Assembly: GCF_002310375.3 (NCBI RefSeq)
Contig: NZ_CP023315.3
Location: 4,080,052-4,144,051, forward strand
Source: Caulobacter vibrioides
GTDB taxonomy: Bacteria; Pseudomonadota; Alphaproteobacteria; Caulobacterales; Caulobacteraceae
DNA: 64,000 nucleotides
Direction: 5' to 3'
The first letter of the stretch is position 1. Each line of letters opens with the position of its first letter. A model generated the notes under the pieces. The model did not search any database and was not told the DNA's origin. It saw only the letters and a list, made by a program, of their open reading frames with translations. Position numbers and translations under genes: made by a program. Below are positions 25,721-35,889 of the stretch, piece after piece.

Positions 25721-26707
25721 ATGGCCGCCCGCAAGCTCAAAGTCATCGTCACCCGCAAACTCCCCGATCCGGTGGAGACGCGGATGTGCGAACTGTTCGA
25801 CACCGAACTGAACGTCTCCGACAAGCCAATGACGGCGGATGAACTGGTTGACGCCATGAGCCGCGCCGACGTGCTCGTGCCGACGATCACCGATCGTATC
25901 GACTCGCGCCTTCTGTCGCGATCCGGCGATCGGCTCAAGCTGATCGCAAATTTTGGCGCCGGCGTGGACAATATCGACGTCGCCACCGCCAACGCCCGCG
26001 GCATCATCGTCACCAATACGCCCGGCGTGCTGACCGAAGACACCGCCGACCTGACCATGACCCTGATCATGGCCGCTTCGCGCCGGATCGTCGAAGGCGC
26101 CGAGGTGGTCAAGGCGGGCGGCTTCCACGGCTGGTCCCCGACCTGGATGCTGGGCCGTCGCCTGTGGGGCAAGCGCCTGGGCATCATCGGCATGGGCCGC
26201 ATCGGTCAGGCCGTCGCTCGCCGCGCCAAGGCCTTCGGCATGCAGGTGCACTATCATAACCGCAAGCCCGTCAGCCCGCGCATCGCCGAGGAACTGGGCT
26301 GCACCTACTGGGAAAGCCTCGACCAGATGCTGGCCCGGATGGACTTCGTGTCGGTCAATTGTCCGCACACGCCGGCCACCTATCACCTGCTCTCGGCCCG
26401 CCGCCTCAAGCTGCTGCGCCCGCACGCCGTCGTGGTCAACACCGCGCGGGGCGAGGTGATCGACGAGGGCGCCCTGGCCAACATGCTGGCCAAGGGCGAG
26501 ATCGCCGGGGCCGGTCTCGACGTCTACGAGCACGAGCCGGCCATCAACCCCAAACTCCTGAAGCTGCCCAACGTCGTGCTGCTGCCCCACATGGGCTCGG
26601 CCACGGTCGAGGGCCGGATCGACATGGGCGAGAAGGTCATCGTCAACGTGAAGACCTTCATGGACGGGCACAGGCCGCCGGATCGCGTCATCCCGGCGAT
26701 GCTGTAG
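25721..26707 (+). CDS. D-2-hydroxyacid dehydrogenase (glyoxylate/hydroxypyruvate reductase-like)
   Basis: 328 codons from ATG 25721. NAD(P)H-dependent enzyme that reduces 2-ketoacids such as glyoxylate or hydroxypyruvate. Substrate domain first (NFGAGVDNIDVATANARGI), then the Rossmann motif GIIGMGRIGQAVARRAKAFGM (near residue 155), the catalytic Arg in VNTARGEVID, Glu in DVYEHEP, and His in LLPHMGSATVE. Exact substrate cannot be assigned from motifs. Converges on the truncated haemoglobin gene 3 bases away. Confidence 0.9.
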   Translation: MAARKLKVIVTRKLPDPVETRMCELFDTELNVSDKPMTADELVDAMSRADVLVPTITDRIDSRLLSRSGDRLKLIANFGAGVDNIDVATANARGIIVTNTPGVLTEDTADLTMTLIMAASRRIVEGAEVVKAGGFHGWSPTWMLGRRLWGKRLGIIGMGRIGQAVARRAKAFGMQVHYHNRKPVSPRIAEELGCTYWESLDQMLARMDFVSVNCPHTPATYHLLSARRLKLLRPHAVVVNTARGEVIDEGALANMLAKGEIAGAGLDVYEHEPAINPKLLKLPNVVLLPHMGSATVEGRIDMGEKVIVNVKTFMDGHRPPDRVIPAML

Positions 26708-26710
26708 GGC

Positions 26711-27100
26711 TCAGCGCGTCGTCATATTGGCCGACATCCGGCCGAAGACCTCGCTTAGGGCCTTCGCCATTTCCGGCTCGATCTTGGCCTGACCCATCGC
26801 GCGCGCCATGGCCTCGACCCACTGCCGTCCCAGTTCGGCGTCGATCGGCATGGCGCGGTGCAGCGACATCATGCAGACGCCCGGCCGTTGAACGAACCAG
26901 TCGCGGGGCCCGCCCAGCCATCCGGTGATGAAGCCGGCCAGCGAGGCCCGCATCGGCGTCAGGTCCGGCCCATGGATCGCCCGCAGTCGCGCATAGGCCG
27001 GGTCGGTCTCCATCAGGTCATAGAAGGCGTTGACCATCGCCGCGACGGGTGCGGCGCCGCCGATCTGATCGAAGGCGGTCTGCTGAGCGGCGTCGGTCAT
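26711..27100 (-). CDS. Group II truncated haemoglobin
   Basis: 129 codons from ATG 27100. A haem protein of the trHb II class, often linked to oxygen, NO or peroxide chemistry. The pattern AFYDLMETDPAYARLRAIHGPDLTPMRASLAGFITGWLGGP fits the B to E helices of this class, and the proximal His is in SLHRAMPID, followed by the QWVEAMARAMG helix. The usual GHPRLRMRH stretch is here RPGVCMMSLHR, so the E-F region differs from the textbook form. The motifs were recognised by eye. Confidence 0.85.
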   Translation of the reverse strand: MTDAAQQTAFDQIGGAAPVAAMVNAFYDLMETDPAYARLRAIHGPDLTPMRASLAGFITGWLGGPRDWFVQRPGVCMMSLHRAMPIDAELGRQWVEAMARAMGQAKIEPEMAKALSEVFGRMSANMTTR

Positions 27101-27167
27101 GGAAGGCTCCGGGCGAAAGCGGCAGATGGCGGAGCGACGCCCTGTTGCGCCTTGATCGACCGCAACC

Positions 27168-28682
27168 TCAGCCCCGCATGTCGCCGGTCTCGATGAACCT
27201 CTGGTGCCAGGCGAAGGCCTCCATCAGCAGGGTCGGCGATTGCTGGCCGTAGGAGTCGCGGCGCGCGCGGGTCAGGTAGTCCTTCAGGGCCGGTCGATAG
27301 TCTGGATGGGCGCAGTTCTCGATAATCACCTCGGCCCGCTGCCGCGGCGACAGGGCCCGCAGATCGGCCAGGCCCTGCTCGGTGACCAGGACCTGGACGT
27401 CCTGGTTGATGTGATCGACGTGCGGGGTCTTGGGGACAATGGTCGAGATCTTGCCGCCCTTGGCGGTCGAGGGGGCCATGAAGATCGAGACATAGGCGTT
27501 ACGGGCGAAGTCGCCGCTGCCGCCGATGCCGTTCTGAATCCGCGAGCCCATCAGGTGGGTCGAGTTCACCGCCCCGTGGATGTCGGCCTCGATCATGCCG
27601 TTCATGGCGAGGCAGCCCAGGCGTCGGATCAGCTCGGGATGATTGCTGATCTCCTGCGGTCGCAGAACCAGGCGGTCGCGGAGTTTGTCGAGGTCGGCGT
27701 TGAGCGTATGGGCGGCCTCGGGGCTGAGCGAGAAGGCCGTGGCCGAGGCGCTGAGCAGCCTGCCGGACTCCAGCAGCGCCAGCATCCCGTCCTGCAGGAC
27801 CTCTGTAAAGGCGGTCATACCCTCGAACGGCCCATCGACCAGGCCAAACATCACCGCATTGGCGATATTGCCCACGCCCGACTGCAGCGGCAGCAGGTTG
27901 GCGGGCAGGCGACCGCGCGCCACCTCGTGGCGGAAGAACTCCAGAAGGTGGCCGGCGATGGCGCGGTGATCCTCGCCCGGCGCATCGAACGGCAGATTGC
28001 GATCGGGGGTGTCGGTTTCGACCACCGCCACGACCTTGGCCGGGTCGCATCGGAAATAGGGCTCGCCGATCCGCTGGTCCGGTCGCGTCAACGGAATGGG
28101 CCGACGGTCCGGCGGCAAGGCCGTGCCGTAGTAGATGTCGTGCATCCCCTCCAGGGCGGGGTTTTGCCAACGGTTCACCTCGAGGATCACTTTCGAGGCC
28201 CGGTCGATCCAGGTCTTGTTGTTGCCCACGGACGAGGACGGGATCAGCGATCCATCCGGCCGGATTCCCGTGACCTCGATGAGCGCCGTATCGAGCGGGC
28301 CCAGAAAGCCTTGCCAGGCCATCGGCGCCACCTGCGACAGGTGCATGTCGAAATAGTCCATCTCGCCGCGATTGATCATCTCCCGGGCGATGGGGTCGGA
28401 ATTGTAGGGCAGGCGAAACTCGATGCCGTTGGCCTTGGCCAGGGCCCCGTCCAGCTCGGGCCCCGTCGAGGCGCCGGTCCAGACCCGCAGCTTGAAGGGG
28501 CGCCCAGCGGCGTGCTCGGCCTCGATGCGGCGCGCCAGGGCCGTTGGAACGGCCTTGGGATAGCCCGATCCGGTAAAACCGCTCATCCCCACGGTCTCGC
28601 CAGGACCGATCAGCGCCGCCGCGTCCTCGGGCGACATCACCTTGGCCTTCAGCGCGTCCAGTCCGATCCGAGATCCGTTCAT
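27168..28682 (-). CDS. Acetyl-CoA hydrolase/succinyl-CoA:acetate CoA-transferase family protein
   Basis: 504 codons from ATG 28682. Class I CoA-transferase fold of the acetyl-CoA hydrolase/transferase group, which includes the acetate-resistance transferase AarC and E. coli ScpC. Landmarks: an N-terminal glycine loop MSGFTGSGYPKAVPTAL, LSQVAPMAWQGFLGPLDTALIEV, LQSGVGNIANAVMFGL, and the likely catalytic glutamate in AFTEVLQDGML, then GGSGDFARNAY and VTEQGLADLRALSPRQRAEVI. Likely converts succinyl-CoA plus acetate to acetyl-CoA plus succinate, a bypass of succinyl-CoA synthetase; a propionyl or hydrolase role is possible. Confidence 0.88.
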   Translation of the reverse strand: MNGSRIGLDALKAKVMSPEDAAALIGPGETVGMSGFTGSGYPKAVPTALARRIEAEHAAGRPFKLRVWTGASTGPELDGALAKANGIEFRLPYNSDPIAREMINRGEMDYFDMHLSQVAPMAWQGFLGPLDTALIEVTGIRPDGSLIPSSSVGNNKTWIDRASKVILEVNRWQNPALEGMHDIYYGTALPPDRRPIPLTRPDQRIGEPYFRCDPAKVVAVVETDTPDRNLPFDAPGEDHRAIAGHLLEFFRHEVARGRLPANLLPLQSGVGNIANAVMFGLVDGPFEGMTAFTEVLQDGMLALLESGRLLSASATAFSLSPEAAHTLNADLDKLRDRLVLRPQEISNHPELIRRLGCLAMNGMIEADIHGAVNSTHLMGSRIQNGIGGSGDFARNAYVSIFMAPSTAKGGKISTIVPKTPHVDHINQDVQVLVTEQGLADLRALSPRQRAEVIIENCAHPDYRPALKDYLTRARRDSYGQQSPTLLMEAFAWHQRFIETGDMRG

Positions 28683-28762
28683 GCTCGCCCCAGCGCTTGG
28701 TTCGACCTCATATGGTCGGTCCGACTCAGCGCTGTCAGGTCCGTACGAACCCGAAGACGACG

Positions 28763-29722
28763 TTATTCGACCGGATGGTCGGCGAGCCAGGCCTCCAGGT
28801 CCGCCGCCGAGCGGTCGGGTATCTGCTCCATCGGCACGTGGCCCACGCCCGGATAGAGGATCAGGGTCGCCCCCGGTATGGCCTTGTGGAACTTCTCGCC
28901 GTCGGCGGCGGGAATGATCCGGTCTTCCTGGCCGAACATAATCAGGGTCGGAACATGGATCGTCGAAAGCTCGGCGACGGTGGCGTCACGGCGGGGCCCG
29001 CTCTGCAGGGACAGCAGAACGTCGCGATGACCGGGGCCGCGGGACAATTCCACATAGCGATCGATCAAGGCCGGGGTGACCAGGCTCTGATCCCAGTAGC
29101 CCGAGCGTAGCCCTTGCGCGACGAGAGGCCGGGTGTCGATGTCCTTCAGCAGCGCGCGGCCGATCGGATGGCGAAGTATGGTGAAGATCAAAGCTCCGCC
29201 CGACTTCTCGGACGGCCATCCCGCCGCATCGACCAGCACAAGCCGCTGAACCTTGTCGGGATGATCGACCGCATAGGTCCAGGCCACCGCGCCGCCCATC
29301 GAATTGCCGGCCAGCGTGAAGCGGGTCAGGCCCAGCCGCGCCGTCAGAGCATCGACCACCGCGACGAACCCTTGGCGCCCCGCGACATAGGGGCCCGACG
29401 TGCGCGTCAGGCCATGGCCCGGGAGATCCAGCACCACCACGCGGTAGGACTTGGACAGCCGAGCGGCCCAGGCGTCCCAGGCGTGGGTCGAGGCCGAATA
29501 GCCGTGCACCAGCACGATCGCAGGGGCGTCACGCGGTCCAAGGTCGCGATAATGCGCCCGCACGCCGCCCGGAAGCGCCATGTAGCGGGAGTCCGCATAG
29601 CCATACTTGGCCTCGAGCGTCGCATAGGGAATGTCTGGCCTCTGCAACAGAAACCAGGCCCCCACGGCGACAGCGATCAACACACCCAGCGCGATCGCCA
29701 GGCCCCGCGCCCAAGTTTTCAT
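28763..29722 (-). CDS. Membrane-anchored alpha/beta hydrolase
   Basis: 319 codons from ATG 29722. A single N-terminal hydrophobic segment (ARGLAIALGVLIAVAVGAWFLL) is either an uncleaved anchor or signal. The catalytic set of alpha/beta hydrolases is complete: oxyanion loop VLVHGYSAS, nucleophile Ser in LAGNSMGG, Asp in IMFGQEDRI, and His in PGVGHVPMEQIP. Substrate not inferable; a lipase/esterase or an epoxide-type hydrolase is possible. It lies alone on the minus strand between the CoA-transferase and moeB-like genes. Confidence 0.88.
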   Translation of the reverse strand: MKTWARGLAIALGVLIAVAVGAWFLLQRPDIPYATLEAKYGYADSRYMALPGGVRAHYRDLGPRDAPAIVLVHGYSASTHAWDAWAARLSKSYRVVVLDLPGHGLTRTSGPYVAGRQGFVAVVDALTARLGLTRFTLAGNSMGGAVAWTYAVDHPDKVQRLVLVDAAGWPSEKSGGALIFTILRHPIGRALLKDIDTRPLVAQGLRSGYWDQSLVTPALIDRYVELSRGPGHRDVLLSLQSGPRRDATVAELSTIHVPTLIMFGQEDRIIPAADGEKFHKAIPGATLILYPGVGHVPMEQIPDRSAADLEAWLADHPVE

Positions 29723-29776
29723 CCCAAAACTCCCGCAGACAGTCAGCCTATAGCGAACGGCGTTACGCTAGGGAGG

Positions 29777-30514
29777 TCAAGCGCCGCAGGACGGGCACTG
29801 AGGGTCGCGCCCAATCCGGACCGTGCGGGTTTCACCGGCCAAACCATCGTAGATCAGCAAGCGCCCCGAAAGGGGCTCACCCGCGCCGGTGATCAGCTTC
29901 ACCGCCTCCAAGGCCATCATGGAGCCGATCACGCCGGCGAGCGCCCCGACCACGCCCACCAGGGCGCAGGTCTCCGCGTCGGGCGGGATGTCTGGCACCA
30001 GACATCGATAGCAGGGCTGGCCGTGGAACACGCCGACCTGGCCCGTCCAGCGCCCCAACGCGCCGCTGACGAGGGCCTTGCCCTGCGCAACGCAAGCATC
30101 GCTCACAGCGAAGCGGGTCGCGAAATCGTCGGTGCCGTCCAAAACGAGGTCATACCCGGAAACCACCGCCTGGGCGTTGGAGGCGCCCAGCCATACCGGA
30201 TGGATTTCGACGCTTGTGTTCGGATTGAGCGCGCGCAGATGCTCGCTCGCGGCCTCGACCTTGGGCCGGCCCACATCGCCGGTGGCGTACAGCACCTGGC
30301 GCTGCAGGTTCGAGAGCGAGACGGTGTCCGGATCGACCAACCCGATCGTCCCGACCCCGGCGGCGGCCAGATACAGCGCGGCGGGCGCGCCAAGACCGCC
30401 CGCCCCCACCACCAGAACCCGTGCGGCCTTGAGCTTTTGTTGGCCCGGGCCGCCCACTTCGCGCAGCACCAGATGGCGGGCGTACCGCTCGACCTCGCCG
30501 TCGGAAAAACTCAT
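29777..30514 (-). CDS. MoeB/ThiF-like ubiquitin-like protein activating enzyme (E1)
   Basis: 245 codons from ATG 30514. Adenylates the C-terminal glycine of a sulfur-carrier protein (MoaD or ThiS). Motifs: [43 protein letters not shown] (nucleotide-binding GAGGLG near residue 38), the D and R of [26 protein letters not shown], and zinc cysteines as CYRC and CPSCGA at the end. No rhodanese domain, so this is the short form. No moa or thi gene is next to it, so MoeB versus ThiF cannot be decided. Divergent from hslV with 41 bases between. Confidence 0.9.
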   Translation of the reverse strand: MSFSDGEVERYARHLVLREVGGPGQQKLKAARVLVVGAGGLGAPAALYLAAAGVGTIGLVDPDTVSLSNLQRQVLYATGDVGRPKVEAASEHLRALNPNTSVEIHPVWLGASNAQAVVSGYDLVLDGTDDFATRFAVSDACVAQGKALVSGALGRWTGQVGVFHGQPCYRCLVPDIPPDAETCALVGVVGALAGVIGSMMALEAVKLITGAGEPLSGRLLIYDGLAGETRTVRIGRDPQCPSCGA

Positions 30515-30555
30515 GGCGCTTGACCCTCCGCCCCGGCCTCGCCACATGCGAAGCC

Positions 30556-31121
30556 ATGCAAAGTAACAGCTCTTCCTTCCCCGACTGGCACGGCACGACC
30601 ATTCTGGCGGTGCGCAAGAACGGCTCGACCGTGATCGCCGGCGACGGACAGGTCTCCATGGGCCCAACCGTCGTCAAGGGCAACGCCCGCAAGGTGCGGC
30701 GCCTGGCCGGCGGCAAGGTGGTCGCGGGCTTCGCCGGCGCCACGGCTGACGCCTTCACCCTGATTGAACGGCTGGAAGCCAAGCTGGAGCAGTATCCCGA
30801 CCAGCTGGCCCGCGCCTGCGTGGACCTGGCCAAGGACTGGCGGACCGACCGCTATCTGCGCCGGCTAGAAGCCATGCTGCTGGTGGCCGACAAGACCGCC
30901 ATCTACACCGTCACCGGCGTCGGCGATGTTCTGGAGCCCGGCGAGAGCCTCGGCGGCGGGGCGGTCGCGGCGATCGGCTCGGGCGGCAACTACGCCCTGG
31001 CGGCCGGCAAGGCCCTGATCGATCTGGACCTCTCGGCCGAGGACATCGCCCGCAAGGCCATGGGCATCGCCGCCGAGATCTGCGTCTACACCAACGGCAA
31101 CCTGACCGTCGAAAGCCTGTA

Positions 31122-31122
<1 letters not shown>
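30556..31122 (+). CDS. hslV: ATP-dependent protease subunit HslV (ClpQ)
   Basis: 188 codons from ATG 30556. Forms the double-hexamer proteolytic core of the HslUV protease. The catalytic threonine is in [11 protein letters not shown] (Thr14 by this start; a propeptide of 13 residues must be removed), followed by [13 protein letters not shown] and ARKVRRL, the proteasome-like beta fold, and ending in [11 protein letters not shown]. Coding overlaps hslU by one base (TAATG), so the two are translated together in the right ratio. Confidence 0.96.
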
Positions 31123-32414
<1,292 letters not shown>

Positions 32415-32427
32415 CTCTGGGAGAAAC

Positions 32428-32538
32428 CCTCTCCCCAAGGGAGAGGTGTCGGCGAAGCCGACGGAGAGGGAAGCCGCAAGCTCAACACCCCTTCCCCCTC
32501 CGGTCGCTTCGCGACCACCTCCCCCGCTAGGGGGAGGA
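32428..32538. repeat. CCCTCCCC-family inverted repeat between hslU and the Ada-like gene
   Basis: CCCTCTCCCCAAGGGAGAGG with TCGGCGAAGCCGACGGAGAGGG on the left, CCCTTCCCCCTCCGGTCG with CGACCACCTCCCCC-GCTA-GGGGGAGG on the right. The two arms are mirrored in layout. It lies exactly between two converging genes (hslU and the methyltransferase), the commonest location for this family here. Confidence 0.65.
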
Positions 32539-33441
32539 TCAGGAAGCCGCCGCGACCGCCTCCATGCCCAGCATCGCCGCCTTGCGGGCGAGGCCCCAGT
32601 GGTAGCCCGTCAGCCGGCCATCCTTGGCGATTGCGCGGTGGCAAGGGATCAGCAGCGAGATGGGATTGGCCCCGATGGCGCCGCCGGTCGCCTGGAAGGC
32701 CTTGGGCTTACCCGCCCAGGCCGCCACCTGGCCGTAGGTGGCCGTCTCGCCGGTCGGGATCCGTAACAGCGCCTTCCAGACCTGGACGTGAAACGGTGAG
32801 CCGATCAGGACGACCGGCAAGGGCCCCTCCCCGCCGGCGAAGGCGTGCAGGGCCGTGGCCTGGGCCGCAAGGTCGTCGCGGCTCCAGTCGGCGGCCGGAA
32901 AGCGCCGATGCATGTCGGCGAAGCTCGCCTCGTCGTCGCCATCGGAGAAGGCCAGGCCCGCCAAGCCGCGATCGGCCATCACGAACAGGCCCTTACCGAA
33001 CGGCGTCGGCGCCCAGCCCCAGCGCAGGCGCATGCCCGCACCGCGTCGGCGCACCTCTCCAGGCGTGGCGGCTTCTTGCGCGATGAACAGATCATGCAGG
33101 CGCGAGGGTCCCGAAAGCCCGGCGTCGAAGGCCGCGTCCAGCACCGTGCCGCCAGCCTCCAGCGAGCGTCGCGCCTCGGCGTGGGCGATGGCCAAGACAA
33201 AGGTCTTCGGGCTCACGCCCGCCCAGCGGGTGAAGATGCGCTGGAAATGGAACGGCGAAAGGCCCACCGCCTGGGCGGCGTCGTCCAGCGACGGATGATC
33301 GGACCACCGCTCGGCCAGCCAGTGGAGCGCCTTGGCCATGCGGTGGTAGTCGACCGAGCGCTCGGCCAAGCGGGCCAACTCCTGGCGCGCGGCCTCAGAA
33401 ATGGCGTCGGAAAGGGGGGATGCGTCGTAAGCCATGGTCAT
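32539..33441 (-). CDS. AraC-type regulator fused to methylated-DNA-cysteine methyltransferase (Ada-like)
   Basis: 300 codons from ATG 33441 (GAGG 8 bases upstream; a second ATG two codons later is possible). Residues about 35-135 are an AraC/XylS helix-turn-helix pair (DAAQAVGLSPFHFQRIFTRWAGVSPKTF); residues about 140-300 are an O6-alkylguanine methyltransferase with the active-site Cys in IPCHRAIAKDG and the RIPTGETATYGQVAAWAGKP helix. Unlike E. coli Ada there is no N-terminal zinc cysteine cluster, so it would not sense methyl phosphotriesters by that route. It may be a combined repair enzyme and regulator of alkylation damage. Confidence 0.9.
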   Translation of the reverse strand: MTMAYDASPLSDAISEAARQELARLAERSVDYHRMAKALHWLAERWSDHPSLDDAAQAVGLSPFHFQRIFTRWAGVSPKTFVLAIAHAEARRSLEAGGTVLDAAFDAGLSGPSRLHDLFIAQEAATPGEVRRRGAGMRLRWGWAPTPFGKGLFVMADRGLAGLAFSDGDDEASFADMHRRFPAADWSRDDLAAQATALHAFAGGEGPLPVVLIGSPFHVQVWKALLRIPTGETATYGQVAAWAGKPKAFQATGGAIGANPISLLIPCHRAIAKDGRLTGYHWGLARKAAMLGMEAVAAAS

Positions 33442-33487
33442 AGGCTAGGCCTCTGGGCAAGCGCCGTCCGCCCGGTTCTTGCGCTGA

Positions 33488-33964
33488 TCACGACCAGCGC
33501 TCGTTGCGGGCCGCGCGGATCGCATCCTTCAGGGCGTCGGCGAGCTCCACGCGCTGGTCCGGTCCCAGGGCGCGCGCCAGGGTCAGGCGTTTGCGATGGA
33601 TCATCAGCCGAACGCGAACCTCGTGCTCGCCCGGCTGCTCCACGCCGACCCGGGTGAAGGCGGTCGGCGAGGTCCAGACCGTGCGCGCGCCCTTTTCGTC
33701 CTCGCGGCTGACCGTCACCGCCTCGGCCGTGACCTGGATGCGCTCGACCCGGCGGGCCGCCCGCGCGCTGGCGCGCAAGGCGATCCAGAGCGCCAGGACG
33801 TCGAGACCGAGAAAAGGCAGAACCGGCGGGGCGCGGATCACGATCAGAAAGATCGCCACCAGCACGTTGAACGCCATGACCACGGCCAGCAACACGGCGG
33901 CGCCCTGCGGGCTCAGCGAGCGGTGGGGGGCGATCACCCGGTCCATGTAGATCGGCTTGGCCAT
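33488..33964 (-). CDS. DUF2244 membrane protein
   Basis: 158 codons from ATG 33964. Fits the DUF2244 family: an N-terminal RSLSPQGAAVLLAVVMAFNVLVAIFLIVI membrane stretch, a second hydrophobic part around PFLGLDVLALWIALRASARAARRVERI, then a soluble beta domain (AEAVTVSRE, TVWTSPTAFTRV, HEVRVRLMIHRKRLTLARAL). Such genes are usually near oxidase genes or nth in alphaproteobacteria; function unknown. It is divergent from nth, 63 bases apart. Confidence 0.8.
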   Translation of the reverse strand: MAKPIYMDRVIAPHRSLSPQGAAVLLAVVMAFNVLVAIFLIVIRAPPVLPFLGLDVLALWIALRASARAARRVERIQVTAEAVTVSREDEKGARTVWTSPTAFTRVGVEQPGEHEVRVRLMIHRKRLTLARALGPDQRVELADALKDAIRAARNERWS

Positions 33965-34027
33965 GGCGCGAATTTAGGTGTCAGCCACGCTCTTGGCGAG
34001 CGGAGTCCCCCACGGCATGGTCGCCCC

Positions 34028-34753
34028 ATGGTCAAGACTCCCCGTAAAGCCGCTTCGGTCAGCAAGACGCCGGTCCGGAAGGCCGCCAAGAAGCCCGTCA
34101 AACGCCTCTCGCCGGCCCAGCGCGAGCGCGTCGCCGTCCTGTTCGATCGGTTCGAGGGTCTGGATCTGCATCCCAAGACCGAGCTGAACTATTCGAACGC
34201 CTATGAGCTGGTCACGGCCGTCGCCCTGTCGGCCCAGGCCACCGACGTCCAGGTCAACAAGGCCACCGGCCCCCTGTTTCAGGTCGCCAATAGCGCCGAA
34301 GCGATGCTGGCGCTCGGGGAAGAAGGGCTGACCAAGTATATCGCCTCGATCGGTCTGTTCCGCAGCAAGGCCAAGAACGTCATCGCCGCCGCCCACATCA
34401 TCATGGACAAACACGGCGGTCAGGTCCCGTTGACCCGTGAAGACCTTGAGGCCCTGCCCGGCGTTGGCCGTAAGACCGCCAGCGTGGTCCTGAATGAGCT
34501 GGATATCGAGCCGGCCATCGCGGTCGATACCCACGTGTTCCGGGTCTCGCATCGCCTGGAGCTGTCGAGCGGCAAGACCCCGGACGCGGTCGAGCAGGAC
34601 CTGATGCGGGTGGTCCCACCGCCCTACCAGACCCGCGCCCACCACTGGCTGATCCTGCACGGCCGCTATGTCTGCGTGGCCAGGAAACCCAAGTGCGAGA
34701 TCTGCAAGATCAGCGATCTGTGTCCGTCGCGGGAGCTCTTCTTGGGGGCGTAG
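34028..34753 (+). CDS. nth: Endonuclease III
   Basis: 241 codons from ATG 34028. Glycosylase/AP lyase removing oxidised pyrimidines. A basic N-terminal tail (KTPRKAASVSKTPVRKAAKKPVKR, longer than in E. coli Nth) precedes the fold. The helix-hairpin-helix with catalytic Lys is LPGVGRKTASVVLNE; the catalytic Asp is in VDTHVFRVSHRL; the 4Fe-4S cluster cysteines are near the end as C-x6-C-x2-C-x5-C (CVARKPKCEICKISDLC). All catalytic parts intact. Confidence 0.95.
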   Translation: MVKTPRKAASVSKTPVRKAAKKPVKRLSPAQRERVAVLFDRFEGLDLHPKTELNYSNAYELVTAVALSAQATDVQVNKATGPLFQVANSAEAMLALGEEGLTKYIASIGLFRSKAKNVIAAAHIIMDKHGGQVPLTREDLEALPGVGRKTASVVLNELDIEPAIAVDTHVFRVSHRLELSSGKTPDAVEQDLMRVVPPPYQTRAHHWLILHGRYVCVARKPKCEICKISDLCPSRELFLGA

Positions 34754-34761
34754 GCGCGGTC

Positions 34762-34882
34762 AAATCCTCCCCCCAGCGGGTGAGGTGTCGGCTCGAAGAG
34801 ACGACGGAGGGGGAAGAGGCGGGGTTGGCAGCACTTCCCCCTCCGGTCCTTCGGACCTCCTCCCCCGCTGGGGGGAGGATTT
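34762..34882. repeat. CCCTCCCC-family inverted repeat between nth and the ATP-grasp gene
   Basis: The best member of the family: the end AAATCCTCCCCCCAGCGGG (34762-34780) is exactly mirrored by CCCGCTGGGGGGAGGATTT (about 34864-34882). Inside lie GGAGGGGGAAG and CTTCCCCCTCC arms. It fills nearly all of the gap between the converging nth and ATP-grasp genes. Confidence 0.72.
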
Positions 34883-34887
34883 TGGCG

Positions 34888-35757
34888 CTAGCCCATCGCC
34901 CGCATCACCGCCGCCGCGAAGGCCGCGCCCTTGTCGTGGGCGTGCTCCAGGAAAAGATCCGGTTCGATGACCTCCAGCTCCATCAGCTGTGGCGTGTGGT
35001 CGAGGCCCCGGATCAAATCAACGCGGGCATAGGTCAGGGGCGGGCCGGCCGCTTCCAGCACCATCGCGGCCGCCCGCAGAGCTTCCGGCTCAGGCGCAAT
35101 CTCGCTGACACGGCCGCCAAACTGCGGCTGAACGCGGAAATCGCCATCGACCGCGACCTTGGCCACCGCGTGGCTGAACTGGCCGTCGAAAAAGAACAGC
35201 GACAGCTCTCCCTCCTCGCCCACAGCCGGCAGGAAGGGCTGGATCAGGGCCGGACCCGTGGGACCGCCCTCCAGCGACCCGCCGCGCTTGACCCGGATGG
35301 TCTCGTGCGAGCCGGCCGAGACCTGCGGCTTGACCACCACCTCTTCGACCCCGAAGGCGTCGAAGGCGGCGTCCACGGCCTCGATCGTCAAGGCGTCATG
35401 GGCGTGGGTCGGCACGACCGGCGCGCCCTTTCCGGCCAGTTCGACCAGATAGGTCTTGGTCGCGTTCCAACGCAGCACCGAGGGCGGATTGACCATCGCG
35501 ATGGCGGCGGTCTCCCAGGCGTCCAGCTTGGCGAACCACTCCGGCTGACGGCCGTGATAACCCCAGGCCAGGGACGGCATAACCAGGCGCGCCTGAGCGG
35601 TTTCGATCGGGTCGGTCCAGGGCTGAGCAGCCACGGTCAAACCCTTGGCGCGCAGCGGCGCGGCCAGGCGCTCGAACAACGGACCCCAGCTGTGGGCGAA
35701 GCGAGGCTCGTCGCGAGCCGGGACCAGGAGCAGAACGTCGACCATCGGTTTACCCAT
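34888..35757 (-). CDS. ATP-grasp fold protein of unknown substrate
   Basis: 289 codons from ATG 35757; ATG 35745 is an alternative start. The middle has the ATP-grasp pattern: TYLVELAGKGAPVVPTHAHD, then EEVVVKPQVSAGSHETIRVKRG (nucleotide-binding lysine and Ser/Gly loop), PALIQPFLPAVGEEGELSLFFFDGQFSHAVAKV (metal/Glu strand), and the C-terminal TYARVDLIRGLDHTPQLMELEVIEPDLFLEHA with the Glu/Asp metal ligands. Resembles glutathione-synthetase-like ligases (such as the cycloserine enzyme DcsG). No biosynthetic genes flank it, so the amide or thioester formed is unknown. Confidence 0.82.
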   Translation of the reverse strand: MGKPMVDVLLLVPARDEPRFAHSWGPLFERLAAPLRAKGLTVAAQPWTDPIETAQARLVMPSLAWGYHGRQPEWFAKLDAWETAAIAMVNPPSVLRWNATKTYLVELAGKGAPVVPTHAHDALTIEAVDAAFDAFGVEEVVVKPQVSAGSHETIRVKRGGSLEGGPTGPALIQPFLPAVGEEGELSLFFFDGQFSHAVAKVAVDGDFRVQPQFGGRVSEIAPEPEALRAAAMVLEAAGPPLTYARVDLIRGLDHTPQLMELEVIEPDLFLEHAHDKGAAFAAAVMRAMG

Positions 35758-35889
35758 GCTTGCTAGAACAGCGCAGCTAGGATGTCGCAGGTCTTTGGGC
35801 AACCCTCGCGTTGCCACGGCCGACCACATCCTTTAATCGCAACGCTGCCTGGACCTTCGGTCCTGTTCTTACAAAGGTTTTTCCGCTTC

